From contig JAEOTA010000081.1 in the NCBI GenBank assembly GCA_016840085.1, positions 124,001-188,000 on the forward strand: DNA of 64,000 bases. The letters are read 5' to 3'. A program made the translations under genes and the position numbers. This document shows, piece after piece, positions 1-9,382 of this stretch. Within the stretch, counting starts at the first letter, position 1, and each line of letters begins with the position of its first letter. The DNA is from Promethearchaeota archaeon (GTDB taxonomy: Archaea > Asgardarchaeota > Lokiarchaeia > Sigyniarchaeales > SOKP01). The notes below the pieces were generated by a model. The model saw only the letters and a program-made list of their open reading frames with translations. It searched no databases and was not told where the DNA came from.

Positions 1-1046
1 ATAATTTTTATGGAATCAATAAAAAAATTAAAATAAAATTTTTTAGAGATTATTCCATTAATTATTTTAAAGAAATTAGATACACTGGACCAATTTTAAA
101 TAAATTATTTGATCTTTTTGCTAGAATTATACCTAAATTAGCGGTTCGTCTTGATCCTGAAAAGAGAATTAGTAAATATTGTAAAAAAAGTGATTTTGAT
201 TTAACTTTTTGTCGTTCAGCTTATCACACAGTTTATTATAACGTTATTAATGAAATCCCTACAATACTCGATTTACATGGATATCTCATTCCTGAATTAA
301 TTCATATTGTAAAATTAACAAATAGTAAATATTTTAAGGGAATAATGACGTTAAATGAATTTCTGAAACAAAAACTTATACAAATTGGTTTTCATGCTGA
401 AAAAATTGTATTTATGGAAAATGCAGTTGATATAGACAAGTTTGATAGAATTACAAATGACAAGAAAAAGCTTAGGAAAAAACTAAATTTACCCTTAAAC
501 AAGATAATAATTTTATATTCAGGAATTATATCTGATGACAGAGGAATTGATATTATATTAAATGCTTCTAATTATTTGGATGCTGAAAATATTTCATTTT
601 ATTTTTTAGGAGTTGGTAAGAGAAAAAATTCAATTAAAAAATGGAAAAATTATATAAAAAGAAATAAAATAGAATCAAACGTTAATTTTTTAGGGTTTAA
701 ACCAAGAATATTTATTCCATTTTATCTAAAAGCAGCAGATATTCTATTAGCAACATATTCGGCACATTGTATAATTAAAAATTATACATCGCCAGTTAAA
801 CTTATTGAATATAGGGCTTCAAAAATACCTATAATTGTTACAGAAATAGGAAGGCTTAAAAAATTATGCAATAAAAATGAGTGTTTATTCATTAAAGTGG
901 ATGATCCGAAAGATTTAAGTGAAAAGATTGAAATCTTACTTACAAATATCGAACTAAGAGATATGATAATTGAAAATGCTTATAATAAAGCAAAGAGATT
1001 TATTCTAGAAAAAAGATCTCAAAAAATTCTTGAATTGTTAAGATAA
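1..1046 (+). CDS. GT4-type glycosyltransferase, 5' end outside the window
   Basis: The reading frame is open from position 3 up to the TAA at 1044-1046, so the ATG at 345 is internal and the true N-terminus lies before the window. The visible ~347 codons cover the end of a GT-B N-terminal domain (DLHGY near 270-285, followed by an S/T-rich turn and a TLNEFLKQKL helix) and a full C-terminal Rossmann half: NKIIILYSGIISDDRGID as the donor-domain entry, FLGFKPR, and a Y-x-S-P-V-K-LIEYRASKIPII segment at the nucleotide-sugar site. This is the family 4 / Glycos_transf_1 pattern, which transfers a sugar from an NDP-sugar with retention of configuration, usually at the cytoplasmic membrane face. Only 13 bases separate it from the next gene, so the two are probably co-transcribed. 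The donor sugar cannot be told from sequence. Confidence 0.85.
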   Translation, partial: NFYGINKKIKIKFFRDYSINYFKEIRYTGPILNKLFDLFARIIPKLAVRLDPEKRISKYCKKSDFDLTFCRSAYHTVYYNVINEIPTILDLHGYLIPELIHIVKLTNSKYFKGIMTLNEFLKQKLIQIGFHAEKIVFMENAVDIDKFDRITNDKKKLRKKLNLPLNKIIILYSGIISDDRGIDIILNASNYLDAENISFYFLGVGKRKNSIKKWKNYIKRNKIESNVNFLGFKPRIFIPFYLKAADILLATYSAHCIIKNYTSPVKLIEYRASKIPIIVTEIGRLKKLCNKNECLFIKVDDPKDLSEKIEILLTNIELRDMIIENAYNKAKRFILEKRSQKILELLR

Positions 1047-1059
1047 TCAAACAAAAGAT

Positions 1060-2427
1060 ATGAGTGGTTTTCCAATGAAACAATCTATGAATGCTCAATA
1101 TTTTATAAATATTCTAAATAACATATTTGCTAAAATAGAATTTTGTATTTTCAATCTGAAAGATAGATTTCCAAATATTGGAAGATTATTAGCATTTGGA
1201 TGGCATATTGTTTATAGAATTAAAATCAAAATAGAAAAAAAAGCTATACAAATAAAAGCTAAAATACAATATGGTAATGATATATTTGATTTTGATAAAA
1301 TCTATTGGATAAATCCTCATAAAATAAAAAATTATATAACAGTTAAACTCGATAAGCGGGATAATTATTCTAGAATAATAAGTGGTAATTGGGATCGATC
1401 AATAAAGACTTTTGAAGAATTATCAGTTTATAAAGCATTTATAAAAAGATTTAAAGAAGGAAAAAAATGGGAAGAAACTCAATTTTATAATCGCGTACTA
1501 AATGAAGTGATTAGCAGTAAAGAGAAATGGGGTTGTAACAATAAGCAAGCATTAGATGCTAGGTTTAGGGGATTAGATTTATTATATAAGGAGATTAAAA
1601 AAAATGGTTATAAATCACAAAAAGAGATATATTCTTCTAAACGATTATTTGAAAAATTAGAAAAACATGTTATTGATAATGAGGTTGCTATAGCGATTGG
1701 CAGAGGCGGGCAAATTTTATTTGTAGATGGAAGACACAGGCTCTCAATTGCTAAAATGCTCAATATCCCCAAAATTCCAGTTATGATTGCTACAAGACAT
1801 AAAAAATGGATAGATTTTAAGAAAGAATTATATTATTTTTCTAAAAGTCGTCAATCCGAAAAGCTTTATCAAACCCTTACTCATCCTGACCTTCAAGATA
1901 TTCCTTTTCTTCATGGAGATACCCGTTATAATATGATAAAAGAAAATATCTCTCATTCTAAAGGGACTCTTCTTGATATTGGAGCAAACTTAGGATATTT
2001 TTGTCATAAATTTGAGGATGATGGATTTGATTGTTTTGCAGTTGAAAATAATCCTATTTATAAGTATTTTTTAAGAAAATTAAAAAAATCAGAAGAGAAA
2101 AAGTTTAAGATAATTTCAGAATCCATTTTTGATTATAAAAAAGATCAAGACTTAAACTTTGATGTTGTATTGGCTTTAAATATATTTCATCACTTCTTAA
2201 AGACAAAAGAAAATTATATTAATTTAATTAATCTATTAAAAAGAATTAAAACTAATGAGTTTTTTTTTGGAGCACATTTACCAAAGCAACTTCAAAAGAT
2301 AAATGCTTATCGAAATTATAATCCAGATGAGTTTGTAGATATTATAATCAATAATTCCTGTTTAAACAAATCGAAATTACTTGGTAAAACCAGCGATGGG
2401 AGATCACTTTTTAAACTCTCAAAATAA
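1060..2427 (+). CDS. ParB-like domain fused to class I SAM methyltransferase
   Basis: 455 residues. The middle part (about residues 150-245) has a ParB/sulfiredoxin-like core with the signature DGRHRLSIAKML at about 223-234, preceded by a Gly-rich strand (AIGRGGQILFV). The C-terminal part is a Rossmann methyltransferase: motif I LLDIGANLGYF at about 304-314, an acidic ribose-binding position in AVENNP, and VLALNIFHHF as the post-II/motif IV region. The N-terminal 60 residues are basic and amphipathic, with no clear signal. ParB-like domains joined to enzymes in glycan clusters are not DNA-partition proteins; some are thought to be NTP-dependent or cofactor-binding modules, but that is family-level inference. 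The likely role is methylation of a sugar or lipid-linked glycan. The acceptor is unknown. Confidence 0.75.
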   Translation: MSGFPMKQSMNAQYFINILNNIFAKIEFCIFNLKDRFPNIGRLLAFGWHIVYRIKIKIEKKAIQIKAKIQYGNDIFDFDKIYWINPHKIKNYITVKLDKRDNYSRIISGNWDRSIKTFEELSVYKAFIKRFKEGKKWEETQFYNRVLNEVISSKEKWGCNNKQALDARFRGLDLLYKEIKKNGYKSQKEIYSSKRLFEKLEKHVIDNEVAIAIGRGGQILFVDGRHRLSIAKMLNIPKIPVMIATRHKKWIDFKKELYYFSKSRQSEKLYQTLTHPDLQDIPFLHGDTRYNMIKENISHSKGTLLDIGANLGYFCHKFEDDGFDCFAVENNPIYKYFLRKLKKSEEKKFKIISESIFDYKKDQDLNFDVVLALNIFHHFLKTKENYINLINLLKRIKTNEFFFGAHLPKQLQKINAYRNYNPDEFVDIIINNSCLNKSKLLGKTSDGRSLFKLSK

Positions 2428-2438
2428 GATATTTTATT

Positions 2439-2475
2439 AAAAAACTCTATATGCAAAAGCCCTTACGAGTTTTTT
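2439..2475 (+). terminator. Candidate stem-loop terminator
   Basis: A perfect 9-bp inverted repeat, AAAAAACTC at 2439-2447 and GAGTTTTTT at 2467-2475, with a 19-base loop, lies 12 bases after the stop of the ParB-like/methyltransferase gene. The 3' arm is itself a T tract. Archaea mostly terminate on T-runs, so the hairpin may be incidental in such AT-rich DNA. Confidence 0.3.
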
Positions 2476-2611
2476 AAAATATAAATAATTTTATGCGAAT
2501 TTTCTCTTAAGGGTAAAAATTTTCATGCAATTTCCCCCAAAAGAAAAGAAATTAAAAGTTTTAGAAGTAGGGAGTGATCTTGAATTTGAAAAAAAAATTA
2601 GATTAATAATA

Positions 2612-2662
2612 ATGGAACATTAGTTATAAATTCACATTACTTGAAGATTTAAGAATACCATA
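2612..2662. repeat. 51-bp imperfect direct repeat, copy 1
   Basis: Matches 3793-3843 at about 47 of 51 positions (differences at four bases by manual alignment). The core AAATTCACATTACTT is identical in both copies. The two copies flank the minus-strand methyltransferase gene at 2726-3577 in the same orientation. This stretch otherwise holds no gene. Confidence 0.75.
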
Positions 2663-2725
2663 TTTTTTATTTATTAGTATTAAAGAGTACTAGGGTTTTA
2701 CTTATAATTGAAATAAAAAATAAAT

Positions 2726-3577
2726 TTATTTTTTTAAAAAATAAAACCTTTCATTAGCATTCAATCCGAATTTTTTTATATTTTTTGGTCCTAAATTTTT
2801 AGCATAATCTATAACCCTGACATGAAATCCAACTTTTTCAACCCTTTGTTTAAAATCAAGTCCATATATTCTTACATGATCTTCACGCCCAAAATGAAGT
2901 AAACGATCTTTTGGTTTTAGTATTTTTTGAATTTCATATGTCTTTTTTCTCTCTCTATTTAATGGTATTTGTATTATTCCCCATCCTTTTGTTTTTAATA
3001 CTCTATATAATTCTTTCAAAGCTAAATGATCATCTTTTATATGCTCTAATACGTGAGAACATATTATTACATCAAAAATATTATTCTTAAAGCTGAGGTT
3101 AGTAATATCATTTCGAATTAAAATATTAGAAGAATTAAGATTTGTAGTAATATATCTGATATTGTTATGGTTTCTAAATAAATTTTTTAAACTACTATTT
3201 GGAGTAAAATGCAATAATTTTATATTTCTTGAAAAAAAAGTAGTTTTTGTTTTAAGAAAAATAATTAGAAGTCTATGCCTTTCCAAAGATCCACATATTG
3301 GGCATAATGCTGATTTTCTCATTTTGAAACCATAAGAGTTAAATTTTCTTAAATATCTTCCACAACACGAGCATAAATTTGATTTACCACTCCAAAAATT
3401 AATCTTAATTTTATAGTAGATTATATTAATTAATTTATAAAACCAGCTATTCAGAAAAATAAATTTATAAGATAGATGTAATTTAAATAAGTCTTTAATC
3501 TTCTTAAAGATGGTAATCATTAAATCAATTAAATTGATACGTTTGTTTTTTATTCCTATTTCTTTTAACCCATTCAT
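2726..3577 (-). CDS. Zinc-ribbon-containing class I SAM methyltransferase
   Basis: 283 residues. A short Cys cluster, C-x-C-C-G near residue 68 and CPICGSLERHR near 92-102, precedes the Rossmann fold and looks like a structural metal-binding site typical of one family of glycan-cluster methyltransferases. The catalytic domain shows FDVIICSHVLEHI (motif IV and the following helix), an ALKELYRVLKTKGW helix, and IIQIPL (motif V/VI). Motif I is degenerate (LLHFTPNSSLKNLF instead of a Gly-rich loop), which is also usual for this family. It is transcribed against both neighbours and is bounded by the two copies of a 51-bp direct repeat. Substrate unknown. Confidence 0.8.
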   Translation of the reverse strand: MNGLKEIGIKNKRINLIDLMITIFKKIKDLFKLHLSYKFIFLNSWFYKLINIIYYKIKINFWSGKSNLCSCCGRYLRKFNSYGFKMRKSALCPICGSLERHRLLIIFLKTKTTFFSRNIKLLHFTPNSSLKNLFRNHNNIRYITTNLNSSNILIRNDITNLSFKNNIFDVIICSHVLEHIKDDHLALKELYRVLKTKGWGIIQIPLNRERKKTYEIQKILKPKDRLLHFGREDHVRIYGLDFKQRVEKVGFHVRVIDYAKNLGPKNIKKFGLNANERFYFLKK

Positions 3578-3941
3578 ATAATCTTTTAAAAATTCAGTGC
3601 ATTAATATTAAAAAATAATTTAAAATTTTAATTTTATATTAAAATATAAATTTGTTAATTTAGATTTTTCATGTGAAAAAATTATAGATATTAAAATTAT
3701 TTTCTCTCTAGTCAAACTTATTTAATATTTAACTTCATTACCTTTTATATTCATTATTTGGATTATAAAGATTAAAATTTCGAGTAATAAATATGGAAAA
3801 TTAGTCATAAATTCACATTACTTAAAGATTTAAGAATAACATAGTTCTTCATTAAAAATATGAATGTAAAAAAAGATTTGAATTGATTAATGATATTTAA
3901 TTTAATTGTATATCAATTAATTATTCTTTTAGGGAAAATAA
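3578..3941. other. AT-rich spacer between divergent genes
   Basis: 364 bases with no supportable reading frame. It must hold the promoters of the minus-strand methyltransferase and of the plus-strand glycosyltransferase that follows. The only structure seen is the second copy of the 51-bp repeat at 3793-3843. Confidence 0.6.
3793..3843. repeat. 51-bp imperfect direct repeat, copy 2
   Basis: Second copy of the repeat at 2612-2662, same orientation, about 47/51 identical by eye, on the other side of the intervening methyltransferase gene. It lies about 100 bases before the ATG of the following glycosyltransferase. Confidence 0.75.
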
Positions 3942-5021
3942 ATGATTAAAGCTTTAATGATGCCTGATTTTCGAGGATTGAATTACTATCAGGATTTACT
4001 AATAAAATCATTAGAAAAAGAAAAAATTAAAATTTTTTTTCCAAATAAGAATTATGAATATCTTCCTATTTTCAGATCTTCTTTAAAAACAGGAATAAAA
4101 TTATTACATATTAATTGGATTCAAGAATTCACAGGTACAAGATATAGAAATTTCTTTTTTAATATATTTAAATTATTATTATTTAAAATTGACATCTACT
4201 TAGTGAAATATCTCCTTAAAATCAAGATTGTTTGGACAATGCACAATCTTTATGCGCATGAATATTTTTATTTCTTAACTGAAAAATTAGGCAGAAAGTT
4301 TTTGTTAAAAAAAGTTAATGCTATTATAATTCATTGCTATAAAGTTTTAACTTATATACGAAAAGAGTTTAAGGATTATTCTCATAAAATCTATATCATA
4401 CCTCATGGTAATTATTTTAATTGCTATGAAAATGATATTTCTTCAATTGAAGCTAGGAAAATTCTTAAATTAAAAGAAAATGATCTTGTTTTTCTTTTTT
4501 TTGGCAGGATTAGACCTTATAAGGGTATTTTTAATCTAATAAATACTTTTAAATCATTTGAAATAAATAAGAATTTAAAGTTATTGATAATAGGTAATCC
4601 TAAAAATGAAAATACTAAGAATAAAATTTTAAGAATAATTCAAACCTCAAAAAACATCATCGGGGAATTAAAATTTATTCCTGATGAAGAGATCCAAATA
4701 TTCATGAATGCGTCTGATATTGTGGTTTTTCCATACCATGAGATTTTAGCTTCTGGAGCACTTCATCTTGCAATGACTTATGGTAAACCTATCATTGCTC
4801 CTCGTATTGGATGCATTCCAGAAACTTTGAATAAGAATGGTGCTTTTCTTTATAACTTAAAAGATAAAAAAGGATTAGGAAAAGCATTAGAGAAGGCAAT
4901 TAAGAATAGAGAAAGACTCAAAAAAATGGGGATATTTAATTTGGAAATATCGAAAAAACTTGATTGGAATAAGATAGGATTAGAAACAAAGAAAATATAT
5001 AAGAAACTGTTTAAAAACTAA
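3942..5021 (+). CDS. GT4 family glycosyltransferase
   Basis: 359 residues, normal length for a complete GT-B enzyme. The N-terminal domain has LLHINWIQEFTG and IVWTMHNLYAHE, the conserved H-x-x-W and MHN elements of a GT4 subgroup found in exopolysaccharide clusters. The C-terminal domain opens with VFLFFGRIRPYKGI, followed by FIPDEEIQIFM and the donor-site segment SGALHLAMTYGKPIIAP with E of CIPE. No signal peptide or membrane span, so a peripheral cytoplasmic enzyme. It is followed 79 bases later by a methyltransferase in the same direction. Donor and acceptor cannot be read from sequence. Confidence 0.88.
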   Translation: MIKALMMPDFRGLNYYQDLLIKSLEKEKIKIFFPNKNYEYLPIFRSSLKTGIKLLHINWIQEFTGTRYRNFFFNIFKLLLFKIDIYLVKYLLKIKIVWTMHNLYAHEYFYFLTEKLGRKFLLKKVNAIIIHCYKVLTYIRKEFKDYSHKIYIIPHGNYFNCYENDISSIEARKILKLKENDLVFLFFGRIRPYKGIFNLINTFKSFEINKNLKLLIIGNPKNENTKNKILRIIQTSKNIIGELKFIPDEEIQIFMNASDIVVFPYHEILASGALHLAMTYGKPIIAPRIGCIPETLNKNGAFLYNLKDKKGLGKALEKAIKNRERLKKMGIFNLEISKKLDWNKIGLETKKIYKKLFKN

Positions 5022-5100
5022 TCTTAATCTTATTTATTTTTAAGTTAGGTAATGCATAATTTTCAAAAATTTAATTAAAAGATTTAGACTTTAAAAATTA

Positions 5101-5925
5101 ATGAGATTTAATAAGTTAATACAAAAATTACGATATTTTTCTGATACTTTTTTATCTAAAATTGAAATAAGTTTTCTTCTACAATATCACTTTTTTTATA
5201 GGAATTATTTAAAGATTTTTGAGGGATTATCATTTAAACCTAGGATTCCACAAAATATTAAATGGGGCAATACAACTTTAAAAAATAAAGAAGAACTAAA
5301 TTTAGCAATTAAAGAAATAAAAAAATCAAATTTAAATCTTCATCCAAAAGTACCAGAAAAAAATTGGGATTCTCTTATAGCATTAAATATTATTTTGCAA
5401 AATACAGACCAATCTGCTTATATCCTTGATGCTGGAGGGCAAAAAAATTCATTAATCCTCCACTGGCTCTATCAATTCGATTATTCTAATTTAAAAGCTA
5501 TAAATTTAGTTTTTGAAAATAGAAAAAGTAAAGGTAAAATTGAATTTATTCCCGGGGATATAACTAATACTCCATTTCCGGACAAATATTTTGATATTAT
5601 AACATGTTTGAGTGTCATTGAACATGGTGTTGATGAAGATCAATTTTTAATAGAAATGCATAGAATTCTGAAAGATGGGGGTTTACTTATTATTTCAACA
5701 GACTATTGGGAACAAAACATAAATATAGGAAATTTATATGCATATAATCACCCCATTTTTGTATATAATAAAGATTTTATTAAAAGATTATTAAAAAAAG
5801 CAATAACTAAGGGATTTAAAATATATGGTCCAAAGGTTGACCTTAGCTGTGAGGAAAAAGTAGTTAATTGGAGAAAATTTAATATAAGTTTCACATTTTT
5901 AATATTTAGTTTACAGAAAGAATAA
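5101..5925 (+). CDS. Class I SAM-dependent methyltransferase
   Basis: 274 residues. A Methyltransf_11-type core runs from about residue 100: motif I YILDAGGQKN, a GD-containing motif (FIPGDITNTPFPDKYF), motif IV DIITCLSVIEHG, the helix MHRILKDGGLLIIS, then TDYW. The N-terminal ~85 residues are basic and mostly helical and probably carry substrate contacts. Such enzymes O- or N-methylate sugars in glycan clusters; here the acceptor is unknown. The stop at 5923-5925 is 18 bases before the TTG start of the next gene, consistent with one transcript. Confidence 0.82.
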   Translation: MRFNKLIQKLRYFSDTFLSKIEISFLLQYHFFYRNYLKIFEGLSFKPRIPQNIKWGNTTLKNKEELNLAIKEIKKSNLNLHPKVPEKNWDSLIALNIILQNTDQSAYILDAGGQKNSLILHWLYQFDYSNLKAINLVFENRKSKGKIEFIPGDITNTPFPDKYFDIITCLSVIEHGVDEDQFLIEMHRILKDGGLLIISTDYWEQNINIGNLYAYNHPIFVYNKDFIKRLLKKAITKGFKIYGPKVDLSCEEKVVNWRKFNISFTFLIFSLQKE

Positions 5926-5943
5926 TGGGAGAAGAAATTAGGT

Positions 5944-8328
5944 TTGAACATATCTGAACAACTTTTATATAATATTTCAATAAGCATTTCCCAAATATTA
6001 AATTTATATTTAAACAATGTAGAACATAAATTCCCTTTTTATTTTTTATCATTTTTAAAAAATCGAAGAATTCCTCGAAATAATATAAATGCTGTTTTTT
6101 ATTCACTAAAAAAAAATCTTATTAAAAATAATCTTAATTTATTTTTTAATATTGATTTCAAAAAATCAGTTGAAGATAATATCATTAGTACAGTCATTGG
6201 ATTTGAAAATCTTATTAATAATCTTTCAAACGTGTTTAAATCAAAAATATTCTTAAGAAGCGAATTAAAGCAGGCGGATTTAAAGAACCTTTATGGAAAA
6301 TGTGGTGAGCAAAATGAACTAATATCACTGATTCGATATATATACCAATTTAAAAACTATTTCAAAATAGTATTAATTAATGGTAGTATTGGATCAAGAG
6401 ATTATAAACCTGGTTGGAGTGATGTTGACTTATTTATTATTATTAATAATCAATATCTCATTTCTAAAAATAAACTTAGGGATTTAAGAAAAATAACATT
6501 AAATATTAAGAAATTAATTATGACTTATAGTATTCTACAGCTACATGGGGTATATTATTCTTCAGAAGAACAAATGAAGGCAAATTATAATGAATTCTTC
6601 CCTATAGCCTGCTTAGAAACTGGGCAAATCATTAATGACTTGGATAAATTTGAATTAAAAATCCCAAATAATAAAGAATCAGCATTAAACTATTTTAGAT
6701 CAATCTATAAAAATTCAAAACTTTTATACAATCAGATAAAAATAAAGAAATTAGATATTTTCTCACAAATCTTATTGTTTCATAGAATATACTCTTTTCC
6801 ATTTTCATTTTTACAATGCTTAGGATTCAATATTGGAAAAAAAGAGTCATTTAAAGTTCTTACAACAAAATTTCAAGATCTATTTCCAAAAATTTCAGAT
6901 TTTTATAATGAGGTAAATAGGTTTTATCTGAATTGGAAAATAGATAAAATTAGAACATATAAATTTCGTAAATTTTTGAGTCATATCTTTTCTTTAGAAT
7001 TTCTAAATAGAATTTTTCTTCAATGGGAAAAGTCTATTATAAATAAAATAGAAAATCATTTTAAACAATTCCTAAAAAAGAGGATTTTTAATGAATTTAA
7101 CAAGTTCCTTGATATTGCAAATAGTTATATTATAAAAGAATATCCTTCTTATCAGAATCCTTTTAGACCATATTTAGATTACGAATTTTATGAAAAATGC
7201 ATACATAAAATTCAAAAGTTATTTTCTAATATTGATGAAATCATAGCAATTTATAGATTTGGGAGTATCAAAGCTCCCGGTAATTCAGATATAGATTTAA
7301 TATTTGTTGTAAAGAATAATATTCAAGTGTATGACAAGATTGTATATTGCCTTAAAACTAGATTTACTTCTAATGAAAAATTTATAGTGTTTCAACATAA
7401 ACCTTTCGTAATTACGGAAGATATTGCTAAAAACTTAAATTATATTTTACCATGCGAAGAAATAACAAAAATCTATGGAAAAGATATTATCTTTAATATA
7501 ATTTCAAATCCTTATGTAAAATTAGCTATGCTTATTGAATTGTTGATCTTTACAAAACCTATTCCGTTTCCGGTTTTAGTGAATATTCAAGAAGATTTTG
7601 CAAAATCATTACAACAAATTAATACAATGAATTACATAATGAAACAATATTTAGAGATTATTGATTATTTTGATATAGGATCAGAGATTAGCTTCAAATA
7701 TTTAAGAGAATTATTAAAGAAAAATGATTATATTCGAAAAAATATGTATACTTTACCTTTAAACTCGATTAAAACGCATATTGATAATTCTTGTTTAATT
7801 ATGAGAAATTACTTGTTAAGAATTAAATTAGAAATTGCTCATTTTATTGAAAATAATGGTTTCAATCAAAAAATAATAAAAGAATATAAGAGGAAACCTG
7901 TTTTAAGATTTGGGAGTTATTTTTTTATCTTTAATGAAGAAAAACTCAAAAAAATTAATCTTATCAATAATAGATCATATCTTTATAATCCATGGTCCTT
8001 TTATTTCTTTTTTAAAAATCAAGAATGTTTGAAGAAAAAATTTTATAAGGGAATTAAAGAAAGAAATAAGATATTAATCCCCTATTTGAGATATACATTA
8101 ATATATAATAATAATTCAAATTTGTATGTTCCATTTTGGTATCGTGATAAAAAAAGAAATCTTAATGAAATAATATGGAATTTAGTTCCAAAAACTTTAA
8201 AAAATAAGTATCTCTTTTATTTTTATTTCTGGCAAAAAGCTCCTCGACTATATGAAATTATATTATTACCTCTTTTATTATTAAAAAAATTCGCAAAAAA
8301 TCTTTTCCATTATTTGAGTAATATTTGA
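5944..8328 (+). CDS. Large protein with two nucleotidyltransferase domains
   Basis: 794 residues from a TTG start (the frame has no nearer ATG; a purine-rich GGGAGAAG lies 11 bases upstream). Two separate pol-beta/MNT-type nucleotidyltransferase signatures are visible: NGSIGSRDYKPGWSDVDLF at about residues 145-165 and FGSIKAPGNSDIDLIF at about 437-453. Each has the GS turn and the D-x-D pair that binds Mg-NTP. The rest is helical and aromatic-rich. The C-terminus ends in a hydrophobic, basic-flanked stretch (IILLPLLLLKKF) that could touch the membrane. The family transfers NMPs to small molecules, proteins or RNA; a two-domain version of this size in a glycan locus is not one I can name. It might activate a sugar or modify a carrier, but no substrate is supported. 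Confidence 0.7.
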   Translation: MNISEQLLYNISISISQILNLYLNNVEHKFPFYFLSFLKNRRIPRNNINAVFYSLKKNLIKNNLNLFFNIDFKKSVEDNIISTVIGFENLINNLSNVFKSKIFLRSELKQADLKNLYGKCGEQNELISLIRYIYQFKNYFKIVLINGSIGSRDYKPGWSDVDLFIIINNQYLISKNKLRDLRKITLNIKKLIMTYSILQLHGVYYSSEEQMKANYNEFFPIACLETGQIINDLDKFELKIPNNKESALNYFRSIYKNSKLLYNQIKIKKLDIFSQILLFHRIYSFPFSFLQCLGFNIGKKESFKVLTTKFQDLFPKISDFYNEVNRFYLNWKIDKIRTYKFRKFLSHIFSLEFLNRIFLQWEKSIINKIENHFKQFLKKRIFNEFNKFLDIANSYIIKEYPSYQNPFRPYLDYEFYEKCIHKIQKLFSNIDEIIAIYRFGSIKAPGNSDIDLIFVVKNNIQVYDKIVYCLKTRFTSNEKFIVFQHKPFVITEDIAKNLNYILPCEEITKIYGKDIIFNIISNPYVKLAMLIELLIFTKPIPFPVLVNIQEDFAKSLQQINTMNYIMKQYLEIIDYFDIGSEISFKYLRELLKKNDYIRKNMYTLPLNSIKTHIDNSCLIMRNYLLRIKLEIAHFIENNGFNQKIIKEYKRKPVLRFGSYFFIFNEEKLKKINLINNRSYLYNPWSFYFFFKNQECLKKKFYKGIKERNKILIPYLRYTLIYNNNSNLYVPFWYRDKKRNLNEIIWNLVPKTLKNKYLFYFYFWQKAPRLYEIILLPLLLLKKFAKNLFHYLSNI

Positions 8329-8338
8329 GTTAAGAAAA

Positions 8339-9382
8339 TTAGAAATCTTGAAAACATAGAAAAATCATTATTAAATCCTTTCTTAATAGAACTCTATTAA
8401 CCTCTCTTCTTAGGTAACTTATTAATAATTTTATAAGAATGGATCCAATTATTATCCTTAATCTATTAATAATAATTTCAAGTTTAGTTTGATTTATCGC
8501 ATTTTTACTGGCACCCAAACGACTACTTTTATAACTCTTAAATACTTCCTTCAAACTAACTGGAGAAAACTTAATTAAATCTTTTAACTCTTTAATATCT
8601 TTGAATATTTCTTCAGGTTTGAAGGATCCATTTACATTTTGATAATATTTATCAAAAATAGGTAATAAAGAATCCCAAAAATGATGTGAATTTAATATAG
8701 TAATTGTATCTTCTTTCTTAGGCTCCATTGAAGAAGTATAATGAAATTTTTGCCATCCTAAAACATTCTTTGGGTGGTTTGCTTCAAAATTTTTTACTTT
8801 TGTCCACCATTCTCTAGAATATGCCAATAAATCAACATTCAAAAAATTACCTATTAATTCAATTATTTTTTGATTTTTATAAATAATATCCTCCATGCGA
8901 ATATGTAAAACATCTGGTAATAAAAAACTCTTAAGAAAATAAGAACAATAATCAATTACTGTGGGTACAATATCTTGTGATGTTATATATGTCCGGATTG
9001 TAGAATCTTTACACAACCAAGTCCGAATATCTCTAATAGTAAAAATTATTCTGTCATTCTTGAGATCCTCTAATACCTTTTCATTGAGAGTAGGAAGTTT
9101 ATCACCCATAATTTCAAAATTATACCCATTATCTCTTAAAAATTCTTTTAATTCGAAATATAATACTTCTGGTTCACACTCAAATCTAAATAGATATCTA
9201 GCATTAGGATATTTCTCCAAAAATTTTTATGCATATTTTCCTGGCAATCCTCGATGAAGGATGGTTTCATAAAGAATAAAAATTTTAGGATGGCAATTTA
9301 AAATCCCAACGATAGGAGAAGTTCCAGTTTTATGAGCACCAGTAATAAATACGATTTTTTCTAATTTTTCCTTTAGGCTCAT
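8339..9382 (-). pseudogene. Sulfotransferase gene interrupted by one in-frame TAA
   Basis: Reading from the ATG at 9382, the protein begins MSLKEKLEKIVFITGAHKTG, a 5'-phosphosulfate-binding loop (FITGAHKTGTSP) typical of PAPS-dependent sulfotransferases. It runs to GLPGKYA and meets TAA at 9227-9229. The same frame continues as KFLEKYPNARYLFRFE without any shift, through a 3'-phosphate motif (FTIRDIRTWLCKDSTIRTY) and the usual helical tail to 8339. The whole is about 347 codons, normal for the family. Only one base change separates it from an intact gene. Either it is recently dead or it is made as two pieces; a 5' ATG at 9460 is also possible but adds a poor N-terminus. The role when intact was probably sulfation of a surface glycan. 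Confidence 0.8.

Noticed and set aside
5748..6106. Two minus-strand ORFs over the methyltransferase/nucleotidyltransferase junction
   Set aside because: They are antisense to two well-supported genes and show no recognisable domain.
8961..9257. Plus-strand ORF of 98 codons opposite the sulfotransferase
   Set aside because: It is a shadow frame of the interrupted sulfotransferase, with no ribosome site or family match.
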